NCBI GenBank assembly: GCA_020438795.1
Contig: JAGQTY010000001.1
Location: 124,001 to 188,000, forward strand
Source: Actinomycetota bacterium
Lineage (GTDB): Bacteria; Actinomycetota; Actinomycetes; S36-B12; GCA-2699445
DNA: 64,000 nucleotides
Reading direction: 5' to 3'
Shown: positions 35,847 to 46,656 of the stretch, piece after piece
Layout: each line of letters begins with the position of its first letter
Numbering within the stretch: position 1 is the first letter of the stretch
The notes under the pieces: model-generated
Databases searched by the model: none
Told to the model about the DNA's origin: nothing
The model's input: the letters and a program-made list of their open reading frames with translations, nothing else
Made by a program: the position numbers and the translations under genes

Positions 35847-36860
35847 TCAGGAACAGCCGAGTCCGCCCAGGTATGTGATCCCGGTGCGATCACCAGCACC
35901 GATCGTGGCGTTCATGCCAGCGCCGGCGAACATGACCTGCTTCTCGTTGGCGGTATGGGCCAGACCGAGGGCGTGGCCGGCCTCGTGCACATAGGGGGCC
36001 GGTGTGCCCCTGCCCATGAGGGGAACGTCGTCGACGTCGATGACCAGCATCCCTCTGGTGATCTGACCGCTGTGCCCGCTCAGTTCTGACCAGCTGACCG
36101 GGATGATGCCGCCGATCCCGAGCTTGTCGTCGAGAGCCGGCAGCCGGTACGCATTCCATTCCGGCTGCGCCTTGTGCGTGCTCGTCGCGTATGAGATCGC
36201 GATCTCGTTGTGGATGAGCGAGTTGTTGGCGATCAGTCCGTCCGAATCGTCACTCATCGGGAATGTCGCAGTACCCCGGTACTCGAAGGTGTATTGCCCG
36301 TCACTGGCCTGACTCCACTGATCGAACACCGACTCCCAACGCCGCACCTCAGCCTCCCGTGAGATGCCGCTGAGATCAGCGCCGGTGAAGTCGATCCGGT
36401 ACCCGATCGTGTTCGCGGCGCACCAGTGACCAGCAGGCAGGCCGGACCCCTGCGGTGCCGGGGCCAACGGCACGTAGCTCTCATCATCCGTCGTCACTCG
36501 ACTGCCGCGCTGCTGATCAGCGAACTTCATGGTCTTGTCCAGGAAGAACTCATCCACGGCAGGGGCAGGTTCCCCGAGTTTGGGGAGCTTGCCTTCGAAA
36601 GCCTCGATGTCGCGACCGACGACCAGCAGGAACAGGATCACTGCGGTGAGCGAGAGTACGGCCACCAGGACGAGCAGGGCCCGCAGCGTCGCCACCATGA
36701 ATCTGCGCAGGCGTCCGGGACGGCGGTCCCGCCTGGGCCGTCGGCGTCGGGGTGGTGGCGGGGGTGGACCCGACGGAGGTCGGTCAAGCTGGATCGTCTG
36801 ACCCCCGAGGCGGTTCGGCGAGGCGAAGGAGGGCCTACGAAGAGCACTCGGTGCACCCAC
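35847..36860 (-). CDS. Membrane-anchored matrixin-like zinc metalloprotease
   Basis: A 337-residue protein, apparently a type II membrane protein: a basic Pro/Arg-rich cytoplasmic head (1-52), one hydrophobic helix (about 57-82, LLVLVAVLSLTAVILFLLVV) and an extracellular region. The zinc site HEAGHALGLAHT (His292, His296, His302, with Glu293) fits the HExxHxxGxxH signature of metzincins, and the downstream VMFAGAGM is a likely Met-turn. This suggests a matrixin-type (M10) peptidase. Start GTG 36860 has GGAGG 4 bp upstream. It lies between proS and the GNAT gene, separated by 80 and 132 bp, and may be monocistronic. Substrates unknown. Confidence 0.8.
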   Translation of the reverse strand: MGAPSALRRPSFASPNRLGGQTIQLDRPPSGPPPPPPRRRRPRRDRRPGRLRRFMVATLRALLVLVAVLSLTAVILFLLVVGRDIEAFEGKLPKLGEPAPAVDEFFLDKTMKFADQQRGSRVTTDDESYVPLAPAPQGSGLPAGHWCAANTIGYRIDFTGADLSGISREAEVRRWESVFDQWSQASDGQYTFEYRGTATFPMSDDSDGLIANNSLIHNEIAISYATSTHKAQPEWNAYRLPALDDKLGIGGIIPVSWSELSGHSGQITRGMLVIDVDDVPLMGRGTPAPYVHEAGHALGLAHTANEKQVMFAGAGMNATIGAGDRTGITYLGGLGCS

Positions 36861-36992
36861 TGATCCTCCAGCCGCGGCAGTACGACGCTTCTATGGTTAC
36901 TCAGGTGCGGCCGCATTTGGCGACTTGGACGGGACGTGTCGAGACCTTTGGGACCTTTGCATACATATCCCTGCCGGACGGAACGGGTGGCT

Positions 36993-37820
36993 TCAGAACA
37001 GGATGGTGGCAAAGGTGTCGTACCTGGTGAAGCCCGCCCGTTCGTAGACATGCAGTGCCGTGGTGTTGTATTCGTTCACATAGAGGCTCACGTGCGGGAC
37101 CTGCTGACGGGCCCACTGCACCACCGCGGCCATCCCGGAGATGGCCAATCCGTGGCCGCGGTGTTCGGGGTGTACCCAGACACCCTGGATCTGGCAGGCC
37201 GATCGGGAGACGGCACCGAGTTCGGCCTTGAACACCAGCCGGGAACCCTCGAACCTTGCGAACACGCGACGCTGGCGGATGAGGTCCGACACCCTTCTGC
37301 GATATTCGATGTCGCCGTGTCCGGCCAATGGGGATACGCCCAGCTCCTCTGTGAACATGGCGACACAGGCGCTCAGTAGTTCGTCGGCCTCCGTGAGACG
37401 GACCGGGCGCACCATCGGGTCCGGGACCAGCTCGGGCTGGCGCGTCGCAACGAGGAAGGGCTGACTGTCACGCACCTCCCTGGCCGGGGGCCAGAAGGGC
37501 TCGATGCGCTGCCACAGGTCAAGGACCTCACCCTGTCGCCCGGCGATGGAGGAGGGTCTGCGTGGGCTCACCGCCGCATAGGACGCGAACTCCTCCCGTG
37601 CCTGCGTCGTGGTCTCCACGGGCACCATGTTGAGTCCGGCGAAGACTGCCGAAGTCAGCTCACCATCGCGCTCGTAGCCCCAGATCGGAATCGGGGGGCT
37701 GCCCGGCACGAGGCGGGAGGCGGGGAAGCAGTGGACGATCGGATCACGTTCGACCAGCCTGGACAGCTGTTTGAGATCCGGCTTTGCCGTAACAGATCCG
37801 ACGCGGGTGCCGCCGGTCAT
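36993..37820 (-). CDS. GNAT-family N-acetyltransferase (DUF4081 type)
   Basis: A 275-residue acetyltransferase. The C-terminal half is the GNAT fold with the acetyl-CoA pyrophosphate loop [17 protein letters not shown] and [18 protein letters not shown]; the N-terminal half fits DUF4081. ATG 37820 overlaps the ispG stop (ATGA), so they are coupled. The same ispG-GNAT pair follows in M. tuberculosis (Rv2868c-Rv2867c). The acceptor substrate is unknown. Confidence 0.88.
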   Translation of the reverse strand: MTGGTRVGSVTAKPDLKQLSRLVERDPIVHCFPASRLVPGSPPIPIWGYERDGELTSAVFAGLNMVPVETTTQAREEFASYAAVSPRRPSSIAGRQGEVLDLWQRIEPFWPPAREVRDSQPFLVATRQPELVPDPMVRPVRLTEADELLSACVAMFTEELGVSPLAGHGDIEYRRRVSDLIRQRRVFARFEGSRLVFKAELGAVSRSACQIQGVWVHPEHRGHGLAISGMAAVVQWARQQVPHVSLYVNEYNTTALHVYERAGFTRYDTFATILF

Positions 37821-38971
37821 CGCAGGACGTCAACCACTGGTTCGCCCTCTTGCGACTCGTCCTCGGCCAGACGCAGCGCCTCCTCGATGAGGGTCTCCAC
37901 GATCTGTGACTCGGGGACGGTCTTGATCACTTCGCCCTTCACGAAGATCTTGCCCTTGCCGTTGCCGCTGGCCACGCCCAGATCCGCTTCCCTTGCCTCA
38001 CCTGGGCCGTTGACCACACATCCCATGACGGCGACCCGTAGAGGAGCCGACAACCCCTGGAGGCCAGCAGTGACCTCCTCCGCCAGGGTGTACACGTCGA
38101 CCTGGGCCCGTCCGCACGACGGACAGGACACGATCTCGAGTCCCCGCGTACGCAGGTTCAGGGACTCGAGTATGCCTATCCCGACCTTGACCTCCTCCAC
38201 GGGCGGCGCGGACAGCGAGACGCGGATGGTGTCTCCGATCCCCTCGCTGAGCAGTGCTCCGAAGGCCACTGCGGACTTGATGGTGCCCTGCTGCGCCGGG
38301 CCCGCCTCAGTCACGCCGAGGTGCAACGGATAGTCACAGCGCTGGGCCAGCAGACGATACGCCTGGACCATCACCACCGGATCATGGTGCTTCACGGAGA
38401 GCTTGATGTCGGTGAAGCCGTGCTCCTCGAAGAGGGAGCACTCCCACAGAGCCGACTCGACCAGCGCCTCAGGAGTCGCCCTACCGTACTTCTGGAGCAG
38501 GCGCGGGTCGAGTGAGCCAGCATTCACACCGATCCTGATCGGTGTCCCGGCAGCGGAGGCGGCCTTGGCAATCTCGCCGATCTTGTCGTCGAAGGCCTTG
38601 ATGTTGCCCGGGTTGACCCGCACCCCGGCGCATCCTGCGTCGATGGCCGCGAACACATATTTGGGCTGGAAGTGGATGTCGGCGATGACAGGGATCGGGG
38701 ACTTCGCAGCGATCTGGGGCAGTGCCTCTGCGTCGTCGGCGCTGGGCACCGCGACCCGCACGATCTGACATCCCGCAGCATTCAGCTCGGCGATCTGTTG
38801 CAGTGTGCTGTTGACATCAGCGGTGAGCGTCGTGGTCATCGACTGCACACTGACCGGCGCTTCGCTGCCGACCTGAACCGGATGCGTGGAGTGCCCGAGC
38901 GTGAGCTGCTTCGTGGGACGCCGTGGTGCCAGCGTTGCAGCGGTCGGAATCCCCAGCGAGACCTCAGTCAT
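37817..38971 (-). CDS. ispG: 4-hydroxy-3-methylbut-2-enyl diphosphate synthase
   Basis: IspG (GcpE) performs the penultimate reduction of the MEP isoprenoid pathway using a [4Fe-4S] cluster. The 384-residue protein has the TIM-barrel half with SVQSMTTT and [11 protein letters not shown], and the cluster Cys motifs [11 protein letters not shown] and [15 protein letters not shown] 38971 has GGAGG 4 bp upstream; TTG 38974 is too close to that SD. dxr of the same pathway is three genes upstream, with rseP between, a conserved actinobacterial order. Confidence 0.96.
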   Translation of the reverse strand: MTEVSLGIPTAATLAPRRPTKQLTLGHSTHPVQVGSEAPVSVQSMTTTLTADVNSTLQQIAELNAAGCQIVRVAVPSADDAEALPQIAAKSPIPVIADIHFQPKYVFAAIDAGCAGVRVNPGNIKAFDDKIGEIAKAASAAGTPIRIGVNAGSLDPRLLQKYGRATPEALVESALWECSLFEEHGFTDIKLSVKHHDPVVMVQAYRLLAQRCDYPLHLGVTEAGPAQQGTIKSAVAFGALLSEGIGDTIRVSLSAPPVEEVKVGIGILESLNLRTRGLEIVSCPSCGRAQVDVYTLAEEVTAGLQGLSAPLRVAVMGCVVNGPGEAREADLGVASGNGKGKIFVKGEVIKTVPESQIVETLIEEALRLAEDESQEGEPVVDVLR

Positions 38972-39102
38972 CAAGCCTCCAAGTCCCTTTCATCGTATCC
39001 GTTCACGCGTCGCGCGTCATTCCTCGTCGCGGACGTGCGACCGATCGCACGCCCGATACGGGCCCCCGTTCCGGATCAGGGAGAGGTCCTGAGACGTCTG
39101 CC

Positions 39103-40509
39103 TTAGGTTAGGGATATGGGCTTGAACAGGTCGGCCCAGATCACCATGACCCCCACCCCGATCAGGATGACGGCCACGACGTAGGTGACGGGCAAAAGCT
39201 TGGCCGTGTCCACGACTCCGGGATCGGGCCTGCCACGCCAGGCAGCCCACTTGCGCCGGATCGCCTCCCAGAGCGCAGCTGCCACATGCCCGCCGTCCAG
39301 TGGCGGAATCGGCAGCAGATTGAAAAGGAAGAGGAACAGGTTCAACGTGGCAGCCAAAGTGAAGATGAAGCCGACCTTGTTCGCCCATTCGAGCTGATCA
39401 TCCGCAACGACTTCGCCGCCGATGCGGCTGATCCCCACCACGCTCACCGGACCCTCGACGTCGCGCTCGCCGTTGGTCGCCAGCGTGACGCCGAGGTCAT
39501 ACATCTTGGCAGGCAGGGCGAAAAGGGCTGTCACAGAACGGGTGGTCGCGTCCCAGATGAAGACAGGGACCTGCTGTGGAGCCTGTCGTTGCAGGTACTG
39601 CTCGGGATTGACGCCGAGGAAGGCCCGGGTGTCGGTCACCTGCTGTCCGTTCTCATCCAGGACCGGCTGGCCCGCCTCGTCAACCCGGGGGTAGCTGACC
39701 GGTTCGGCCACGACCGTCCGCTCGCCCGTTGCCGTCGACAGCGTTATGGCAGTCGGCTCATCGGTGTTGCGCAGGGCTGTCGTCACCTGCTCCCAGTCCT
39801 CGACCGGCGCTCCGTTGACGGCCGTGATGCGATCGCCCGCAGCGATGTCCGAGGAGAATGCAGCGGTGGGCGGGCTGCCCTCGCAGCGGCCGTCGGTCGT
39901 GGACCCGTTGGGGTTCGCCGCGGTGGGGACGCAGTCGATCACCCTGTTGATCGTCAGCGACGGCGTAGGTATCCCGATGCCCACCAGCACGATCGCGATG
40001 AAGACGAAGGCCAGGACCAGGTTCGTGAACGGCCCTGCGAGCATCACGACAACCCTCTTGCCGACCGGGAGCCGGTAGAAGGCCCGGTCCTCCTCGCCCG
40101 GATCGAGCCCCTTCATGGACTCTGCACGCGCCTGATCGACGAGGTGCGCGAACCGCCCCGGTCGTCTGGCCTGGGTCGACACCGCGGAGTCCGCCTCCGC
40201 CACGATCGTGTCACCCTCGGCGGACTGGTTCACCGACCGGACCGCGCCGGCTTGCTGGGACCCCTCCTTCGCAGGAGGGTACATGCCGAGAATCCGCACA
40301 TACCCGCCGAGCGGGAAGAGCTTGAACCCGTAGGAGGTCTCCCCCTTCTTCCTCGAGAAGATCTTCGGCCCGAAACCGATCATGAATTCGGTGACCTTGA
40401 CACCGAAACGCTTGGCCGTGATGAAGTGACCGAACTCGTGCAGCCCGATGGAGATGAAGATGAGTACGGCCAGCGCGAGGATGCCGAGTATGTTCAGCAG
40501 TACGCTCAC
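39103..40509 (-). CDS. rseP: Site-2 intramembrane metalloprotease (RseP/Rip1 family)
   Basis: A 468-residue M50 protease that cleaves transmembrane anti-sigma factors or similar proteins. HEFGH (residues 24-28) in the first helix is the zinc motif; PIPPLDGGHV in the third is the second half of the site. Between are a charged loop of about 60 residues typical of actinobacteria and a PDZ domain (DRITAVNGAPVEDWE). Start GTG 40509 has GGAGG 7 bp upstream. It lies between dxr and ispG; the homologous M. tuberculosis Rip1 processes anti-sigma factors. Targets here are unknown. Confidence 0.94.
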   Translation of the reverse strand: MSVLLNILGILALAVLIFISIGLHEFGHFITAKRFGVKVTEFMIGFGPKIFSRKKGETSYGFKLFPLGGYVRILGMYPPAKEGSQQAGAVRSVNQSAEGDTIVAEADSAVSTQARRPGRFAHLVDQARAESMKGLDPGEEDRAFYRLPVGKRVVVMLAGPFTNLVLAFVFIAIVLVGIGIPTPSLTINRVIDCVPTAANPNGSTTDGRCEGSPPTAAFSSDIAAGDRITAVNGAPVEDWEQVTTALRNTDEPTAITLSTATGERTVVAEPVSYPRVDEAGQPVLDENGQQVTDTRAFLGVNPEQYLQRQAPQQVPVFIWDATTRSVTALFALPAKMYDLGVTLATNGERDVEGPVSVVGISRIGGEVVADDQLEWANKVGFIFTLAATLNLFLFLFNLLPIPPLDGGHVAAALWEAIRRKWAAWRGRPDPGVVDTAKLLPVTYVVAVILIGVGVMVIWADLFKPISLT

Positions 40510-40586
40510 AGCTGTGCCTCCATGCGCCGCTCGAGCAAGGTGTCCGTCAGGGGCTGCGCCGATCACCGGTCGGCCTCGGTCCCATT

Positions 40587-41753
40587 CTAGGCCGAAACCA
40601 GCAGTTCACGCGCCCGCGCTCTCGCCCATTCGTCTGCAGCTAAGACGTCATCGACGCCGGGTTTGTTCCCCGGGTCGTGCTCCTCGAGCACTCGTTCGAT
40701 GGTGTGCACGATGCCAGGCAGCGTGATCCCACCGCCCAGAAAGGCTTCGACGGCCACCTCGTCGGCCGCGTTGAAGACGGCGGGGGCTGTCCCACCCGCC
40801 GCTCCCGCGGCAGCAGCCAGCCGCGGAGCGGGGAAGGTGTCATGGTCGATCGGCTCGAAGGTCCATTCGGCCGCCCGGGACCAGTCACATGCCAGCGAGA
40901 CGTCTGCGAGGCGGTCCGGCCAGGCGATACCCAGGGCGATCGGCAACCGCATGTCGGGCGGTGAGGCCTGGGCCAGCGTGGCACCGTCCACGAACTCCAC
41001 CATCGAATGAACGACCGACTGCGGGTGAACGACGGCCTCGATGCGATCGAAGGGGACGTCGAAGAGCAGGTGCGCCTCGATGATCTCAAGACCCTTGTTG
41101 ACCAACGTCGCCGAGTTGATCGTCACCAGTGGTCCCATCGACCAGGTGGGGTGGGCCAGCGCCTGTTCCGGGGTGACCGCCGCCAATTGCTCCGCCGACC
41201 AGCCCCGGAACGGTCCTCCGCTTGCCGTCAGCACCAGACGGCGTACCTCGGCCGCTGTGCCACTGCGCAGGCACTGGGCCAGTGCCGAATGCTCGCTGTC
41301 GACGGGAACGAGCTGACCGGGTGCGGCCAGGGCCTTGACCACGGGTCCGCCGATGATGAGGCTCTCCTTGTTGGCCAGGGCGAGCGTGGCTCCCGACTCC
41401 AGTGCCGCGATGGTGGGGCGCAGTCCCAGCGCTCCGCTGAGCCCGTTCAGCACCACATCCGCGGGCAGGCCCGCCACCTGTGTGGCAGCATCAGGTCCGG
41501 CCATGACGTCGCAGGCCTGGTTGCGTGCCCCGAGGCGGTGGCGAAGCTCACTGGCGGCGACGGGGTCGGCAACACTTGCGACCGGGACGTCGAATTCGCA
41601 GACCTGGTCGGCCAGGAGCGCCGCGTTGCTGCCCGCAGCCAGCGCCGTCACATCGAAGCGTTCACGATGACGCCGCACCACATCGAGCGCCTGCGTGCCG
41701 ATCGAGCCCGTCGATCCGAGGATGACCAGACGCCGGCGCCACTCAGGCGTCAT
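40587..41753 (-). CDS. dxr: 1-deoxy-D-xylulose 5-phosphate reductoisomerase
   Basis: Dxr converts DXP to MEP with NADPH, the committed step of the non-mevalonate pathway. The 388-residue protein has the Rossmann motif [24 protein letters not shown] and the catalytic region [27 protein letters not shown] completes the active site. ATG 41753 lies within the last codons of the AI-2E gene (11-bp overlap), matching the conserved N-terminus; longer frames extend into that gene. Weak SD, suggesting coupling. Confidence 0.96.
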   Translation of the reverse strand: MTPEWRRRLVILGSTGSIGTQALDVVRRHRERFDVTALAAGSNAALLADQVCEFDVPVASVADPVAASELRHRLGARNQACDVMAGPDAATQVAGLPADVVLNGLSGALGLRPTIAALESGATLALANKESLIIGGPVVKALAAPGQLVPVDSEHSALAQCLRSGTAAEVRRLVLTASGGPFRGWSAEQLAAVTPEQALAHPTWSMGPLVTINSATLVNKGLEIIEAHLLFDVPFDRIEAVVHPQSVVHSMVEFVDGATLAQASPPDMRLPIALGIAWPDRLADVSLACDWSRAAEWTFEPIDHDTFPAPRLAAAAGAAGGTAPAVFNAADEVAVEAFLGGGITLPGIVHTIERVLEEHDPGNKPGVDDVLAADEWARARARELLVSA

Positions 41754-42993
41754 CGTCGGAGATCCGCTCCGGAGCCCGGCCGGCGGCATCGTCGGCCTTC
41801 TTCCGCCGCCACGGCCGCTTTCGCGGCTCCCTCGCTGGTGGAGGATCATCACCGGCGGAAGGTTCCTTCTCCCGCAGTTGCGGCAGCAGCTCATGACGCT
41901 TCACGTAGATGTCGAGCAGTGAGAGGAGCATGGCTCCCACCGGGACTGCGAGCAGGGCGCCGGAGACCCCGAACAGGGCGGCACCCATCATCACGGCCCC
42001 GAAGGCCACGGCCGGATGCACATCGACGGCGGCGGCACTGATCCGCGGCTCGAAGGTCAGGTTCTCCACCTGCTGATAGATCAGCGCCCAGATGAGCGCG
42101 ATGATGCCGACCACGGGGTTGTCACTGAGCAGACCGACAAGGACCGGCAGGATGATCGAGATGTAGGTACCGATCGTCGGCACGAACTGTGCCACCAGTC
42201 CGGTCCAGAGCCCCAGCGCCAGCCAGTAGGGCATCCCGATGATCAGGAAGACAATGGCGCTCGAACCGCCGTTGAGGGCTGCGAGGATAACGCGGGCCGC
42301 CACGTAGCCGCCGGTCTTCTCCGCGGTCAGGTCCCAGACGTTGATCACAATCCCTTGGACCCGACCCGGGAACAACGCTGCCACCCACCGCCGCAGCCGT
42401 GGGGAATCTGCTGAGAGGTAGAAGGTGAACAGGCCGAACGTGAACAGTCCGAAGACACTGCCGAGCACAGAACCGAGGATGCTCAGGGCATTGACGCCGA
42501 TCTCGGTCGCGATCTCGGCGATCTGACTCGGACTCAGGTTGATCTGTTCCAGGAGGCCGTCTCGGGTCAGCTGCTGATCGAATGTGTCGTTGACCCAGGC
42601 GAGCAGAGAGTCCAGCAGATCGGGGATGGACCCGATGATCTCTGCGAGCTGCTCCACCAGCAGAGCCCCGAACATCGCAAAGAATATGACGATGAACAGG
42701 CCGATGCCCAGCATCATGAGGGCCGTGGCGAAGCCACGTTTCATATGTCTGGCCAGGCGCGAGACCGCCGGCTCCATGGCGATGGCCGCGAACCAGGACA
42801 TCAGAACGGTGAAGATGACCGAGCCGCCGTCATCGATGATGAACCACAGGAAGGAGGCGACCGCGAAGACCCCGACGATGACGAAACCGACGCGCCAGAT
42901 GTTGCCGGGTGAGAGCCGGATCTCCACGTCGGACCCACCGGACGCAGCGGAGGCTGCCGCCGCCTGCGCCACTGTGGGAGATTCGTCAGCCAT
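41743..42993 (-). CDS. AI-2E family (PerM-type) membrane transporter
   Basis: A 416-residue protein with eight hydrophobic segments: two near 55-105, one near 120 ([19 protein letters not shown]), several between 200 and 360. The family loop [18 protein letters not shown] and [20 protein letters not shown] is clear. AI-2E family permeases include the E. coli autoinducer-2 exporter TqsA and Na+/H+ antiporters; the substrate cannot be predicted. The C-terminal 50 residues are Lys/Arg/Glu-rich. ATG 42993 is chosen because earlier codons (to 43101) are Cys/Arg-rich and unlike the family. It overlaps dxr. Confidence 0.88.
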   Translation of the reverse strand: MADESPTVAQAAAASAASGGSDVEIRLSPGNIWRVGFVIVGVFAVASFLWFIIDDGGSVIFTVLMSWFAAIAMEPAVSRLARHMKRGFATALMMLGIGLFIVIFFAMFGALLVEQLAEIIGSIPDLLDSLLAWVNDTFDQQLTRDGLLEQINLSPSQIAEIATEIGVNALSILGSVLGSVFGLFTFGLFTFYLSADSPRLRRWVAALFPGRVQGIVINVWDLTAEKTGGYVAARVILAALNGGSSAIVFLIIGMPYWLALGLWTGLVAQFVPTIGTYISIILPVLVGLLSDNPVVGIIALIWALIYQQVENLTFEPRISAAAVDVHPAVAFGAVMMGAALFGVSGALLAVPVGAMLLSLLDIYVKRHELLPQLREKEPSAGDDPPPAREPRKRPWRRKKADDAAGRAPERISDDDA

Positions 42994-43128
42994 GAGCGCT
43001 CTTCGTTTCGGACATCGACTGCATCCTACCGAGGGCGCGGCCACGCCGGCGCGGGTCCCCCGGACAGCGGTTCGCGTCCCGGCGCACCGACAACAGGTCA
43101 AAAGGTGGGAATCCGGACAGCCCCGGAA

Positions 43129-44202
43129 TCAGGCGGTCTCTGCGGCGAGCTGGCCGCATGCACCGTCGATGTCCGAACCCCGGGTGTCCCTCAACGTCGT
43201 CGAGACACCGCCGTCACGCAGGATCCTGATGAACTGCTCCGTACGCTGCGCCGACGTGGCGGTCCAGACACTGCCGGGAGTGGGGTTCAGCGGGATGAGA
43301 TTCACGTGAGCGATGCGCCCCGACAGGAGGTCGGCGAGCATCCGGGCCCGCTCGGGTTGATCGTTGATGTCCTTGATCAGGGCGTATTCGATCGAGTACC
43401 GGCGCCCGGTCGCCACCACATAGTCGTCGGCCGCGGCCATGACCTCCGCGACCGGGAAGCGCTGGTTGACCGGGACCAGGGTGTCGCGCAGTTCATCGTC
43501 GGGTGCGTGCAGGGACACGGCCAGCGTCACGGGTAAGCCCTCCTCGGCCAGCCTGCGGATTCCGGGTACGAGCCCGACTGTGGAGACCGTGACGGAGCGG
43601 GCGGAGATGCCGAAGCCGGACACGATGCGCCGAACGGCGCGCATCACAGCGCGGTAGTTGGCCAGGGGCTCCCCCATCCCCATGAACACGACATTCGACA
43701 GCCGGCCCTTCCCGAGGCCGAGGTCAGCAGCCTCGAGGTGGGCGAGCCGGGCCTGCTCGATGATCTCAGCGGCGCTGAGATTGCGGGTGAGTCCCTCCTG
43801 TCCGGTCGCACAGAAGGGACAGGCCATACCGCACCCGGCCTGTGACGAGATGCAGGCGGTGGCTCGGTCGGGATATCCCATCACGACGCTCTCCACCAGC
43901 GAGCCGTCATGCAGCTGCCAAACGTGCTTGCGTGTCGCCCCGGAGTCGGCCGATCGCGTTCTGATGGGCGTCAGGAGCTCGGGGAAGTGACCGGACAGCC
44001 GCTCACGCTCGGCTGCCGGGAGGTCCGTCCAGCCCTGCGGCGTCGCCGAGAACTGGTTGTAGTGCCGGTCCACCTGCCGAGCCCGGAACTTCGGCCAGCC
44101 GAGGTCGGTGATGAGTGACAACTGCTCCTGCGCTTCGAGGTCCGCCCAGTGCGCCGGCGGTCTGCCCCGGCGACCAGCCGGTCGGATCGTCACATCAGTC
44201 AT
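43129..44202 (-). CDS. rlmN: 23S rRNA/tRNA adenine-C2 methyltransferase (radical SAM)
   Basis: RlmN methylates A2503 of 23S rRNA and A37 of some tRNAs by radical chemistry. The 357-residue protein has the radical SAM motif CGMACPFC (CxxxCxxC), the GMGEPLANY segment and the C-terminal Cys-containing [10 protein letters not shown], which supplies the second catalytic cysteine. ATG 44202 with GAGGGGG upstream. It is one gene upstream of the AI-2E permease, after a gap of 135 bp. Confidence 0.96.
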   Translation of the reverse strand: MTDVTIRPAGRRGRPPAHWADLEAQEQLSLITDLGWPKFRARQVDRHYNQFSATPQGWTDLPAAERERLSGHFPELLTPIRTRSADSGATRKHVWQLHDGSLVESVVMGYPDRATACISSQAGCGMACPFCATGQEGLTRNLSAAEIIEQARLAHLEAADLGLGKGRLSNVVFMGMGEPLANYRAVMRAVRRIVSGFGISARSVTVSTVGLVPGIRRLAEEGLPVTLAVSLHAPDDELRDTLVPVNQRFPVAEVMAAADDYVVATGRRYSIEYALIKDINDQPERARMLADLLSGRIAHVNLIPLNPTPGSVWTATSAQRTEQFIRILRDGGVSTTLRDTRGSDIDGACGQLAAETA

Positions 44203-44244
44203 GCTGCCCCCTCGGCTCCATTGTGCGCCAGGAACACTCCGGCC

Positions 44245-45102
44245 TCAGAATGCCAGGCTGCCGGTGCCCAGGAAGGCGGCGAAGAGCGCCCAGCTGACGA
44301 AGGCGTTCGGGATCAGCGAGTCCAGCCTGTCCATGAAACCCCCATGCCCAGGCAGGATCGATCCCATGTCCTTGATCCCGAGGTCGCGTTTGAGGGAGGA
44401 CTCGATGAAGTCACCGAGGGTGGCTGTGAACGTCATGATGATGCCGAATATCAGCCCCGCCCACCAGGTGCTGTCGAGCAACCAGATGAACAACCAGATT
44501 CCGATCGCCATCTGGAATATCAGCGAGCCCGCGAAACCCTCCCATGACTTCTTCGGGCTGATGCTCGGCGCCATGGGGTGCTTGCCGAACAGCACGCCCG
44601 CCGCGTAGCCGCCGATGTCGCTACCCACCGTCAGCGCGATGAAGACGATGACACGTTGCGGTCCGTCCTCCGGACGCAATGACAGCAGCGCGAAACCCAG
44701 CATCAGGGGAAGGTAGGCGGCCACGAAGACCGAGGCCGTGCTGTCCCTCACGAAGTTCTCGGTCCCCTCGAACATGCGCCAGATGAGGATGAGGAACACT
44801 AGTCCGGCGAAACCGAACAGCATTGCCACTTCTCCGTGCCAGAAGCTCAGCCCCGCGATCGCGACAACGCCGATGTAGAGCGGGATGACGCTCAGCTTGA
44901 TGTCCCTGTTCGCGAAGGCTCCGCGCATCTCACCCACGGCGATGAGCAGGACCACCGCAGCCAGGAGCACGAACAGGGCCTTGACGAACAGAAGAGCCAG
45001 GAGCACGAGCGCGCCCAGGATCACACCCGCTGCGATGGCGACGGGCAGATTCCGGCCGGCCTTGGGGGTGGGATTCTTGGGCTCGGCGGCGGTCTGGGAC
45101 AT
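44245..45102 (-). CDS. cdsA: Phosphatidate cytidylyltransferase
   Basis: CdsA makes CDP-diacylglycerol, the precursor of all phospholipids. It is a 285-residue membrane enzyme with about eight helices; the signature LGDFIESSLKRDLGIKD and LPGHGGFMDRLDS near the C-terminus is diagnostic. SISPKKSWEGF is also conserved. ATG 45102 follows GGAAGGTGA. It follows frr after 114 bp, within the rpsB-tsf-pyrH-frr-cdsA-rlmN region as in M. tuberculosis. Confidence 0.95.
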   Translation of the reverse strand: MSQTAAEPKNPTPKAGRNLPVAIAAGVILGALVLLALLFVKALFVLLAAVVLLIAVGEMRGAFANRDIKLSVIPLYIGVVAIAGLSFWHGEVAMLFGFAGLVFLILIWRMFEGTENFVRDSTASVFVAAYLPLMLGFALLSLRPEDGPQRVIVFIALTVGSDIGGYAAGVLFGKHPMAPSISPKKSWEGFAGSLIFQMAIGIWLFIWLLDSTWWAGLIFGIIMTFTATLGDFIESSLKRDLGIKDMGSILPGHGGFMDRLDSLIPNAFVSWALFAAFLGTGSLAF

Positions 45103-45216
45103 GCATCACCTTCCGCCGACCATCAGGACGTGCCCATGTTTGCGTGTTTTGGCACGCGATGCCAGCCCGACACTCAGAGGTTCGATCTTGAAGGGGCACT
45201 CCCGGGCGTCCGACGC

Positions 45217-45774
45217 TCAGATCTCGAGGAGCTCCTCCTCCTTGGAGGCGAGCACCTGGTCGACCTCGGCCACCTGTTCAGCCGTGATCTCGTCCATGTG
45301 CTTCTCCGCCCGCTGCACGTCGTCCTTGCCGACGTCGCCATCCTTGGCGAGCTTGTCCAGGGACTGGTTCGCGGTCCTGCGGATGTTGCGGATGGACACA
45401 CGAGCCTCCTCCGCCTTGGCCTTGGCCGTCTTGATGTATTCCCGGCGTCGTTCCTCGGTGAGCTGGGGCAGGACCACCCGTACGATGTTGCCGTCGCTGG
45501 CCGGGTTGACACCGAGATCGGAGTCACGGATGGCCTTCTCGATGGCGTCGATACTGCCCTTGTCGAAGGGGGTGATGATCATCATGCGCGCCTCCGGAGA
45601 AGCGAACGAGGCCAGCTGATTCAGGGGCGTGGGGGCACCGTAGTAGTCGATCAGGATCTTGTTGAACATCGCCGGGTTGGCGCGACCGGTCCTGATGGTG
45701 GCGAGTTCCTCCCGGGCGACCCCGACCGCCTTCTCCATCTTCTCCTCGGCGTCCAGCAATATGTCGTCGATCAC
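45217..45774 (-). CDS. frr: Ribosome recycling factor
   Basis: RRF separates post-termination ribosomes with EF-G. The 185-residue protein shows [28 protein letters not shown] and [12 protein letters not shown], the standard signatures. Start GTG 45774 follows AGGAGG by 5 bp. It follows pyrH after 93 bp. Confidence 0.97.
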   Translation of the reverse strand: MIDDILLDAEEKMEKAVGVAREELATIRTGRANPAMFNKILIDYYGAPTPLNQLASFASPEARMMIITPFDKGSIDAIEKAIRDSDLGVNPASDGNIVRVVLPQLTEERRREYIKTAKAKAEEARVSIRNIRRTANQSLDKLAKDGDVGKDDVQRAEKHMDEITAEQVAEVDQVLASKEEELLEI

Positions 45775-45867
45775 TTCAGCCTCCTGCGCCTCATGATATG
45801 CCGTCCCCCTACTGTCTCACCGCAGACCCCGCGTCTTGCGGGCGTCCGCGGCCATCCGGTCACCGCG

Positions 45868-46656
45868 TCAGAGTCGCGCGTCGCGGCTCACCAGCGTACC
45901 GATCCGCTCGCCACGGACGGCGCGGGCAATATTACCGTCCTCGAGCAGGTTGAAGACGATGATGGGCATGTTGTTGTCCCTGCACAGGCTGATGGCAGTC
46001 GCATCCGCCACCTTCAGGTCCCGTTGCAGCACCTCGTCGTAGCTGAGGGTGTCGAAGCGTACGGCAGCCGGGTTCTTCCGCGGATCCGAGTCATAGACGC
46101 CATCGACCCCTTTCGCCATGAGTACGACGTCCGCCCCGACCTCAAGGGCGCGCTGTGCCGCGGTGGTGTCGGTGGAGAAGTACGGCGCACCGAGCCCCGC
46201 GCCGAAGATCACCACCCGACCCTTCTCAAGGTGACGCATGGCACGCCGCTGTACGTAGGGCTCCGCGACCTGTCCCATCGTGATACTCGTCTGGACGCGG
46301 GTATCGATTCCCTGCTTCTCGCAGAAATCCTGCAACGCCAGACAGTTCATGACCGTGCCGAGCATCCCCATGTAGTCGGCTCTGGCGCGTTCCATGCCGT
46401 GCTCGGACAGTTCGGCGCCCCGGAAGTAGTTCCCGCCTCCGATGACGACACCCACCTCGGTGCCGCTGGCGGCGACTTCTGCGATCTGCCGGGCGATCGA
46501 TCGGACCACGTCCGGATCGACCCCGAGCTTGCGCTCCCCGGCGAAGGCCTCCCCCGACAGCTTGAGCAGGACCCTTCGAAACCCTCCCTCGGGGGTTCCG
46601 GGCCAGAGATCCACAGTGCCCTGCAGGGTCTGCTGCACCCCGGGGTCGGCCCCCAT
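45868..46656 (-). CDS. pyrH: UMP kinase
   Basis: PyrH phosphorylates UMP in pyrimidine synthesis and is an amino-acid-kinase fold hexamer. The 262-residue protein has [13 protein letters not shown] at about 28-40, IGGGNYFRG and the [11 protein letters not shown] segment. About 25 extra residues precede the usual N-terminus. ATG 46656 overlaps the tsf stop by one base (TGATG); an alternative start closer to RRVLLKLSG is possible but has no better SD. Confidence 0.96.
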   Translation of the reverse strand: MGADPGVQQTLQGTVDLWPGTPEGGFRRVLLKLSGEAFAGERKLGVDPDVVRSIARQIAEVAASGTEVGVVIGGGNYFRGAELSEHGMERARADYMGMLGTVMNCLALQDFCEKQGIDTRVQTSITMGQVAEPYVQRRAMRHLEKGRVVIFGAGLGAPYFSTDTTAAQRALEVGADVVLMAKGVDGVYDSDPRKNPAAVRFDTLSYDEVLQRDLKVADATAISLCRDNNMPIIVFNLLEDGNIARAVRGERIGTLVSRDARL

